Part shown: positions 42,701 through 48,900 of the stretch, piece after piece
Layout of the letters: the number at the start of each line of letters is the position of its first letter
How positions within the stretch are numbered: position 1 is the stretch's first letter
From: Calditrichaceae bacterium
GTDB taxonomy: Bacteria > Calditrichota > Calditrichia > RBG-13-44-9 > J075
Length of the DNA: 64,000 nt
Direction of reading: 5' to 3'
Assembly (NCBI GenBank): GCA_013360445.1
Contig: JABWBP010000018.1
Span: forward strand, 1-64,000
Made by a program: the position numbers and the translations under genes
Notes under the pieces: model-generated
The model's input: the letters and a program-made list of their open reading frames with translations, nothing else
Told to the model about the DNA's origin: nothing
Databases searched by the model: none

Positions 42701-45217
42701 CCCGCGTCCCTGGCCGATACCCTGGCAGCCGGGGCAACCTCCACCCACACCCTGACCATTGCGAATTCCGGCGGCAGCGATCTGGAGTGGCAAATTTCGA
42801 TCAGCCAGAATACCACTTTGGAATCCGTTCCCAACAACCTGGATATGAGCGGCTGGTCCAAGAGCGCGCAACCCGCCGCGGGAGTAAGATCCGGCGCTGC
42901 CGCTCCCGCCGCCTCCCGGCCGGTTTCCAAATTCGGGCCCCCGGCAAAACCGCGGCAGGCGGCCCCGAAAGTCCTTTTGATGGCTTCGGAGGATCTGATT
43001 TTTCTGGAAGACGCGGAAGCGCAGTTGATAGCCACCGGTTTATTCACCGACCCGGATATTGATCTGCTCAGCCACCCGGTTTTCATCACCGTGGCGGATT
43101 TGATGCCCTACGATGCGGTGCTGGTATGGTCGAACTTTAATTTTGCCGACCCGCAAAACATTGGCAACGTGTTGAAGGAATACGTGGACGCCGGCGGAGG
43201 GGTGATCATCTCTACGTACGCCTACTCCACGAACTGGGCGATCCAGGGGGGCATTTTAGACGGGAATTACTCCCCGTTTATCCCGGCGTTCGAGCAATCC
43301 GTATCCGGCGCCATCGACCTGGCGAATCTGCCAAACCCGAACCACCCGATTTTCGACAACATTAACGTTGCGCCAACTTACTGGACGAATTCCAACTATT
43401 CCAATCCCCCGCTGAATACCGGCGCAACGTTATTGGCGAGCGACACCGACGGAAACCGGGTGGTTGCGGAAAATCCCACCGGCAAAGTGGTCGGTATGGT
43501 GATTTTCCCCAGTAACCTCGCGCTTGGGAACGCCGAAACCGCGCTGATGTTTGCCAACGCCTTGTATTACGTGCACTCTCCCACCGCCTGGATTACGGCG
43601 GAACCCGCCTCCGGAACCGTTCCGGCAAATGGCTCCGCGGATATTACTGTCACCTTCGATGCTGCCGGGCTGGAGGGGGGCAATTACAGCGCCAACATCA
43701 ACATCGACAGCAACGATCCCGATGAGAGCCGGGTCATTGTTCCGGCGACGCTGACGGTATATGAGTTGGGCGCCGCCATCGGCGCGGTAATTTGCCCCGC
43801 GGCAACTCCCCAGGGCTGCTCCATCGCCGCCGAAGTTAAGGTGGACATGAGCAACGTGCTCCCGCCGGACCATCTCCTCGGCGCTTTCTCCGCTACCCTT
43901 ACCTGGGACCCCGCCCTGCTGACCTACACCGGGAATTCCGGGCTTTTATCCGGTTTTATCGGGGCCATCAACGACCTCAACGCCGGCAGCGGGGTTATCA
44001 TTTTTAACGGCGCCAAAGCCGCCGGCGAGGGGGGCCTGGTGGACCTGCTCGACATTTACCTGGATGCGGTCGGCCCCGAAAACAGCCAGGCCACCCTGGA
44101 TCTGGAATTTTCCGTGCTGGTCTCCGCTTTTACATTTACCGATCTCCTCCCGAATATGACCGTGAACGACCGGAACGTCAGCATCACCGCGCCGCAGGTA
44201 CTGGGAGACGTCACCGGCGATACCCTGGTCAATTCCATGGACGCCATGGCGGTGATGACCTACGACGTGCTACTGCCCCTTCCCGCTCCCATTCTAGATC
44301 GCATCAACGCCGGTTTTGGGGACGTGAACGCGGATACCCTGAACAATTCTACCGACGCTTTGCTGATCATCTCCTACTCCGTGGGCCTTCCGGTACCCTA
44401 CCCGGTGGCCCAGCCCTTCTGCCCCCCGGCGGGTTTTGCCCCCGCTCTAACGGCATTCTCGCCCCGGCCGCCTGGAGACGCAGAACGTGTGAGCGCCTCC
44501 GCCCTGCCGGCGAGCGGCCAGATGGTCGCCGGGCAGGTGGTTGACGTTCCGGTTGTGGTTGATATGGCCGCCTCGCAGGAAAAATTGGGCTGCTTTACCG
44601 CGATTCTGGAATGGGATCCCGCGGTGCTGCAATTTGCGGGATATGCCGGGGGAAGCGCCGCCGGATTCGAAAACCCGGTGGTAAACGATCTGGAAGCGCA
44701 GAATGGCCGGCTGGTCTTCGGAAACGCCAATCCCTACGGCGCGGGCGGTCTGGTGAACATTCTCAACCCGAAATTCAAGGTGGCGGGGAAAAACGGCGCT
44801 GACAGTCGCCTGGCCTTGAGATTCAAAGAAGCAGGCGCGGCCGGCAGCTTTGCCGACCTGCTGCCTTACCTGGAAATCGTTGCGCAGGATCAGCCCCTGG
44901 CCGTGCAGGAACTGCCGGAAACGTTCGGGGTGGAAAACTTCCCCAACCCCTTCAATCCCGTGGCGCACATCCGCTACGCTTTGCCGGTTCCCGCGAAAGT
45001 GAAGATCGAGGTATTCAACATACTGGGTCAGCGGGTCATCACATTGGTGAACGAGCATAAGCCCGCCGGCTATCACGTGGTGAAATTCGACGCCGGCCAG
45101 TTGGCCAGCGGAATGTACTACTACCGCATTGAAGCAGGAGACCCTTCGGCAGGCTCCCCGCAGGGGCAGGCAGGGCAGAGATTTCAGAAGGTGAAGAAGA
45201 TGTTACTGGTGAGGTGA
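36770..45217 (+). CDS. Giant T9SS surface protein: sialidase-type repeats, beta-sandwich modules, cohesin, dockerin
   Basis: A 2815-residue exported protein behind a GGAGG ribosome binding site. Order: signal peptide (1-23); sialidase-like propeller with Asp boxes such as STDGGVNWT and STDGGNSWS (about 70-490); fibronectin type III (498-607); a MAM/immune-inhibitor-A-like domain (DDMESGINGW to FFDDVMVTS, 713-880); then three repeats of a 'choice-of-anchor D' sandwich (PDIAVSPAALDFGQVFIT) each followed by a glutamine-amidotransferase-like alpha/beta domain (to about 2270); a part module; a cohesin-like domain (2334-2474); a dockerin-like pair (LGDVTGDTLVNSMDA, GDVNADTLNNSTDA, 2477-2547); a second cohesin-like domain; and the sorting domain VENFPNPFNP to MLLVR. 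Likely a cell-surface scaffold or adhesin. No catalytic sialidase residues can be asserted. Confidence 0.85.
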   Translation: MSTLRLWIVAHIAVFVLASLLNAQEQKIDTRVWSISYWQKLAGQGLVEVAPEVPVDPAVQTGRKTGIPGARFENTTDVPITGASNTTQSENSVFVHPLNVNIALNSNNSTDNPVATLFGADYWITGDGGATWNGSIQGAGGLNSGDPAAAIDLGSRYYVGYIANNFGQGVAHSTDGGVNWTHVQVADPFSPFDLLDKNHLWVDNQPSSPHEGNLYSAWTAFGGPNNNNIELSRSTSGGLSWSSPLNISAAVAAGSHNQGVNIQTGPNGEVYAAWSIYDSWPSDETAIGFAKSTDGGATFQPAARIISNIRGIRISETSKAHRVNSFPAMAVDISGGPRNGAIYIAWTNIGVPGINAGPDIDIYMIKSTDGGNSWSAPARVNQDPSGLGKQHYFPWATCDPATGALSIIFYDDRNVSASQAETWVANSADGGNNWFELQVSDVAFSPSAIPGLAGGYFGDYLGISARSGKVYPVWTDNRSGVALAYTSPYFLEEDSIPPAPVTDLAALDQASNSVTLTWTASGDDSIAGRASGYDIRYSSAGPINEGNFGQASAVPGPPFPAPAGSTETFTVAGLDFNTTYWFALKVLDEFGNASGVSNSPSATTLGVPDIAISPDSLSADLLTGETETQTLTISNVSAVTSTLDFFLPQFGGQASLRLKEATADRLSFQVLLREQKNAAPRPRERQSGKNRPLARGAANTYPLLNRILSTVTPENVVFYDDMESGINGWTTQLYGGAPDDLWHQTNLAFNSPVTSWWCGIEAQGTYATGNQINTAAVSPPIDLSVVAAPVTLEFFESYETEFGWDFCMVDVSADGGASWIPLRGPYGQAPSGSSGGWLMTVLDLSAFAGEVIQIRFYFDTGDGAANDFPGWFFDDVMVTSAGFSFLSVSPAQGSVPNGQSIDLAVTFDAAGLFGGDYDAEIEILSNDPDESQLFVPAHLQVTGAPDIAVSPAALDFGQVFITAFDTLMLLVKNEGTDILTVSNIVSDNPDYWVNMTAFSLNPGQTQPVDVVFGPVNPGVSAGTLTVTSDDPDEPVVTVPLQGEGLIPPEIAVAPDSLGDSLLTGQTSTHTLTISNSGGSDLIFEIVTQNISADAVQVAFSAPYRKNAGPLRKFARPNPAAAPLRLINSAAPHPREPVVPLPHRESVSDSAILVIQDFFAWGVDMAAFIFDNFGVSPTVINSSQIAATDFSAFDVVITVGDQSFDYYSAISANVGKFEDFAASGGVVQYQLATQGDNVNIVNGVNVLHGNQENFNQVVLPDHPIVAGLPPVLEGNYANHCYLANLPPNASIITVTSLSAVPTTVEYPYGNGKVIATGMTWEFLYINGYNAGPMLYNAVAYSLSSIGAQWISTDPASGVIPAGSSMDVTVTFDAAGLNGGDYDALILVNSNDPTDPVVTVPAHLHVTGAPDIAVSPAALDFGPVFITASKTLPLLVSNEGTDLLTVSDIASDNPLFTVDPTNFSLDPGDEQIVQVTFTPVNPVVSTGTLTVSSDDPDEPTITVALQGEGLIAPEIGVAPDSLSDSLLSGQTSTHILTITNSGGSNLDFQINIESTAAASIKTRSYFKNPLSGPAFPTPGSTAIPGTRFSAGHFPHRPALSHSRVPAEALSSQGISILLLFEGSCSNVSEIQALLAAFPDVEAVDVWDANIVPSLNDLMAYEAVILGDNCSFVDPVGLGNVLADYVDAGGGLTVTIATFVGGWQIMGRLADEGYVPFNLGFVSGDGVLGSFDPTHPIMQGVQSAEGFLIVSDLTIAAGAEEIAAWNTGAPFVATKGTVAGVNIFVAETGFWSGDIPLILHNSALWSSGAAGFVSADPTSGSIPAGASLDITVTFDAAGVNGGDYNADIVISSNDPTDPEVRVPAHLHVTGAPDIAASPAALDFGQVFITASKTLPLLISNEGTDLLTVSSIVSDNPEFTVDISNFSLDPGGEQIVQVTFTPVNPVVSSGALTITSNDPDEPVLTVAMQGQGVIPPDIGVTPASLADTLAAGATSTHTLTIANSGGSDLEWQISISQNTTLESVPNNLDMSGWSKSAQPAAGVRSGAAAPAASRPVSKFGPPAKPRQAAPKVLLMASEDLIFLEDAEAQLIATGLFTDPDIDLLSHPVFITVADLMPYDAVLVWSNFNFADPQNIGNVLKEYVDAGGGVIISTYAYSTNWAIQGGILDGNYSPFIPAFEQSVSGAIDLANLPNPNHPIFDNINVAPTYWTNSNYSNPPLNTGATLLASDTDGNRVVAENPTGKVVGMVIFPSNLALGNAETALMFANALYYVHSPTAWITAEPASGTVPANGSADITVTFDAAGLEGGNYSANINIDSNDPDESRVIVPATLTVYELGAAIGAVICPAATPQGCSIAAEVKVDMSNVLPPDHLLGAFSATLTWDPALLTYTGNSGLLSGFIGAINDLNAGSGVIIFNGAKAAGEGGLVDLLDIYLDAVGPENSQATLDLEFSVLVSAFTFTDLLPNMTVNDRNVSITAPQVLGDVTGDTLVNSMDAMAVMTYDVLLPLPAPILDRINAGFGDVNADTLNNSTDALLIISYSVGLPVPYPVAQPFCPPAGFAPALTAFSPRPPGDAERVSASALPASGQMVAGQVVDVPVVVDMAASQEKLGCFTAILEWDPAVLQFAGYAGGSAAGFENPVVNDLEAQNGRLVFGNANPYGAGGLVNILNPKFKVAGKNGADSRLALRFKEAGAAGSFADLLPYLEIVAQDQPLAVQELPETFGVENFPNPFNPVAHIRYALPVPAKVKIEVFNILGQRVITLVNEHKPAGYHVVKFDAGQLASGMYYYRIEAGDPSAGSPQGQAGQRFQKVKKMLLVR
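39430..43765 (+). repeat. Threefold internal duplication of about 1.39 kb in the giant gene
   Basis: The conserved start of the sandwich module (GCGCCGGATATCGCGG and equivalents) recurs near 39599, 40989 and 42373, a period of about 1390 and 1384 bp. Each unit holds a beta-sandwich module and an alpha/beta insert. A truncated fourth sandwich segment lies at about 43585-43765. Confidence 0.85.
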
Positions 45218-45231
45218 TGATTGGAAGGAAC

Positions 45232-45328
45232 TTTAGGGCTTTCGCCCTTTTTATTGTACCACTGAACGCTAATGTGTTTCAATCACTCTGTGCGCTCAGT
45301 TGGGTACATTATTTTTTTCTGGCTCCCT
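45232..45328. repeat. 97-bp dispersed element, copy 2
   Basis: Reverse complement of 31326-31422 with two mismatches. In this orientation its left end forms the hairpin AGGGC-TTTC-GCCCT followed by TTTTATT (45235-45256), which can act as the terminator of the giant gene, 15 nt after its stop. Confidence 0.92.
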
Positions 45329-45330
45329 AA

Positions 45331-45363
45331 GGGCAGGTATGTACTTCCTGCCCTTTTCTATTT
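45331..45363 (+). terminator. Rho-independent terminator
   Basis: GGGCAGG (45331-45337) pairs with CCTGCCC (45347-45353) and is followed by TTTTCTATTT. Together with the hairpin inside the 97-bp element it forms a tandem terminator after the giant gene. Confidence 0.7.
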
Positions 45364-45961
45364 GGCGAAACGGTTGCTTATCTTCTTTCCGGGCAATTTC
45401 AACTTAAAAGTGGTTTTTAAAATATTGCTTCTTTAAATTATCGCCGTCCGATCCCGGTAAGAGCGCCCGAATAACGGGATTGCAATTTTAAATTGATCCG
45501 CATGATCTAAATGGATTCACTCAGATTGCGATAGAGCTTTTCTTCACACCGGGACCGGAAAACGCAAATCCCGAAGGCGACCATGCTGCGGATGCTCGCC
45601 ACTGCTCGATGTAAATCCTCCTTTCTAACCGACAGTTCCCTGACTGCCACATCCCTCCCTCCATACCTTTCCGAATTGTTCGGGTTATTCGCTTTCCGCC
45701 CATGATTGGCGGTTCCGGCCATTCGGGATCGCCTGCGCGAAAAATATTCCGCTGTGATGGCGTTTTCTATTGGATTGGTGGATGATGGATTATTGGAGTG
45801 ATGGATTAATGGATTGTCGGATCGATGAATTAAGAAGGTTTGTAATACTCCATTCATACATTCCTCCATTACTCCAACTCTATTACTCCAGCTCCATCAC
45901 TCCGATAGCCATTCCCAATACATTTTCTAAGGACTGTAAAACCCAAACGGGAGAACTTCCC
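45364..45961. other. Spacer before the sialidase-like gene, with inverted repeats
   Basis: No convincing gene in about 600 nt. The stretch 45765-45905 holds degenerate GGATTATTGGAGTGATGGA-like units on the left and their complements on the right; the best pair is GGAGTGATGGA (45795-45805) with 45893-45903. A minus-strand frame at 45507-45869 contains DLHRAVASIRSMVAFGI, faintly like the four-helix-bundle (23S intervening sequence) family, but most of it is repeat-derived. Confidence 0.55.
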
Positions 45962-48900
45962 ATGAACCTTTCACGCAAAATTACCATTACCTTGCTGGCG
46001 TTAGGGGCGTTTTTCGCCGCGCTGGCGCAGGAGCAGCTCAAACCCGCGGGGGAGTTGCTCTCTATCACTTATGAAGTACATTTTAGCTGCGACATGGAAG
46101 CGCAAATCCTGTTCGGCAACTTCGACCCCGCTTCCCCCAACGACCATCTCTACGTGCGCGGCTCGTTCAACAGTTGGACCACCGCCGATGAAATGTTCGA
46201 GGGCGCCGCCATCGATTCCATCTATGAAGCCACCCTGTTTATGGACCTGACCCCGGTGGTCGATGTGGTTCCTTACAAATACATGTACGCCAGCGTATTC
46301 TCAGGAGAGGTGTGGGAATCGGGCGACAACCGGCAATTCTCGGCCACCGGCGCGGAAACGGATCTCAACAGCAACGGGATACCGGATTTGCTCATCCCGC
46401 TGCGCTTTTTCGATGACGTTCCGCCCCCGCCGCAATCGCTAACCGAACCGGTACGCTTTCCCCTCCAGCATCCCGATGCCTCCAACAACTGGGCCTGCCC
46501 GCTGGCGCTGAGCAACGGCGACGTGTTGCTGTTCTGGAGCGCGTTCGGCGACCTGGCTTTTTCCCGCAGCACCGACGGCGGCCAGACCTGGGAATCGCCG
46601 GGGGTGATCGCCTCCACCCCGGGCTTTGCCCCGAACTTTCCGGAGGGAATCTGCACCCTCACCGGACGGGCGATCATTACCTGGTCGGACACCCAGACCC
46701 GGGAGTTGATGCGGAGCTATTCCGATGACCACGGGGTTTCCTGGTCCAGCCCCGCCCAAATCACCTCTTACGGCAGGAACGAGCGCTGGACCAGCCTTTG
46801 CCAGACCCTCGACGGCACGCTCTGGCTGTTCTACTCGGACTATGTTGGCAACGCCCGGGATATTTTCTACTGCACCAGCAGCGATAACGGGGACACCTGG
46901 AGCGCGGAACAGACCTTCCTCGCCAGCGCCGCAGACGAACAGTTTGCCGCGGTCATTTCCGCCGACCCTTCCACCCTGCTGGCCTTTTACAGCGATAATT
47001 CCGCGGGCAATTACAGCATTTACCAGGTGAGCAGCGGCGACGGGGGGCAGACCTGGTCGCCTCCCACGGCTATCGGCGAGGTTTACCAGGATGAAAACCG
47101 TCCCCGGCCCCTGCGCCGCTCCAACGGAACCCTGCAACTGATATACGTGGCGAACACCCCCGCGCCGGTGCTGCCGAACACCCTGCAAAGTGACGTTTAT
47201 TCGATCAGCAGCGGCGACGGGGGAAGTTCCTGGAGCCTGCCGCAAAGGTTTACCCAATACGCCGGCAACGACGGCAGCCCTGGCGCCGCCCTGCTCAACG
47301 ATCAGCCTTTTGTAACCTTCATCTCCTCCCGTTGGACTGCGAACTTGAATCAAAACCAGGTGTGGTACGGGATTATCGGTTTTACCGCGGACGGCAACCC
47401 GCCCCCGGCGCTCCTCAACCGCCAGATTCTTACCCCGCTGCCCGGCCAGCCGGTGGCGGCGCGCGCTTTTGTGGATGATGAAAGCGGGATTTCTGATGTG
47501 ACTATCTCCTACAGCGTGAACGGCGTTCCCGCCGGCCCCTTCCCGATGTACGACGACGGGATGCACAATGACGATAATCCCGGCGATAACGTCTGGGGAA
47601 CGAATATCGGCCCCTTCCAAATCGGGGATACCATCGCCTATTCCTTTTCCATCAACGATATTTCCGCCAACACCGTGCAGATCAGCGCGGGTTCCTTCGA
47701 GATGCCCGCGGTGCACACCGCCGGCAACGTGATTCTCTCCGTGTATGAGAACGCCAAATTAGCGGATGAAACCACTGTCACAGGGCGGTCGGCGTACTGG
47801 CCGGCTTCCGGCGGGCATGATTACCTCTACATGGGCGGTTTATGGGTGGGGGCGGAAGTTTCCGGGGAGCAGCGGGTGATGAATGTGCACTATTCCAACT
47901 TGGGAGGGATAGACTGGACCCACACTGCCGGAACGCCCATTACCGTCGCGCCGGGCGTTTCCGACCAGGATATTTCCCTGCGCTACGACGACCAGCTCGC
48001 CCAACCCGCTCCCCTGGGCTTGCAGGTGCGCCAGGAGAGCTACCAGTGGTCCGGCTCCACCCGCGACGATTTCATCACTTTCCGCTACACCATCAAAAAT
48101 ACCGGGCTGAACGGGGATTTGAACAACGTCTATGCCGCGGTCTGGTTGGACCCCGATATCAGCAGCCAGACCAACGCAGGGGATGACATGGGGGGCTACG
48201 ATTCCCAGCGCGGGCTGGCGTACCTCTACGACCCCGGGCAGAACCCCGCCGGTTACTTGGGCATCAAGCTATTGGGCGCTAATCCCCATACCGCGAATCT
48301 TTATACCGGCGGCGATCCGAATGACGATGCGCAGCGCTTCCAGTTTATGACCGCGGGGATTTTGCCCAACGCCAATTACTCCTCGGATTGGCGCATCCTG
48401 CTCACTGCCCCGGCTTTCTACCTGGCCGCAGGCGATTCCTACACCGTGGCCTTCGCGCTGGTGATGGGAAACGGGCTGGCGGAGCTGCAAACCCATACCG
48501 ACAGCCTGATCGCCCTGGCGGAAGACGTCTGGGGAATCATCCAGCCGCCATTCCCGTTCTACCCCCCGAATAATGTGATTGCGCTGGATAAATTTGACGG
48601 CAAAGTGCCGCTGTACTGGGATCCCCCGGCCGGCTTCTTCTCCCCGGAAGCGAGCATGACGGCCCCCGAACCGGGTGAAATACCCCGGGTTGCGAACCGT
48701 GCGCCGCTGAACGCCCCGGAGGCGGTTCTGTTAGGGTATAATCTTTACCGCGGCGAAACCGATACGGGACCGTTTGACCAGATCGCCAGCCTGCCCCCGG
48801 ATCAGCATAGTTTCCAGGACGAGGGCGTTTCCAACGGCCAACTCTATTACTATTACCTCACCGGCGTGTACGACCTCGGGGAAGGCTTGCCTTCGAATAT

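Noticed and set aside
39430-43765. Idea that the threefold repeat is an assembly artefact
   Set aside because: The three units differ clearly in their alpha/beta inserts and at many codons, so they are not a collapsed or duplicated read artefact.
45507-45869. Minus-strand frame with faint similarity to four-helix-bundle (23S intervening sequence) proteins
   Set aside because: The similarity is limited to about 15 residues and the N-terminal third is translated repeat sequence; mentioned only as a possible decayed fragment.
46439-47716. 425-codon minus-strand frame opposite the sialidase-like gene
   Set aside because: Antisense shadow with no recognisable domain, whereas the plus-strand protein has a signal peptide and repeated Asp boxes.
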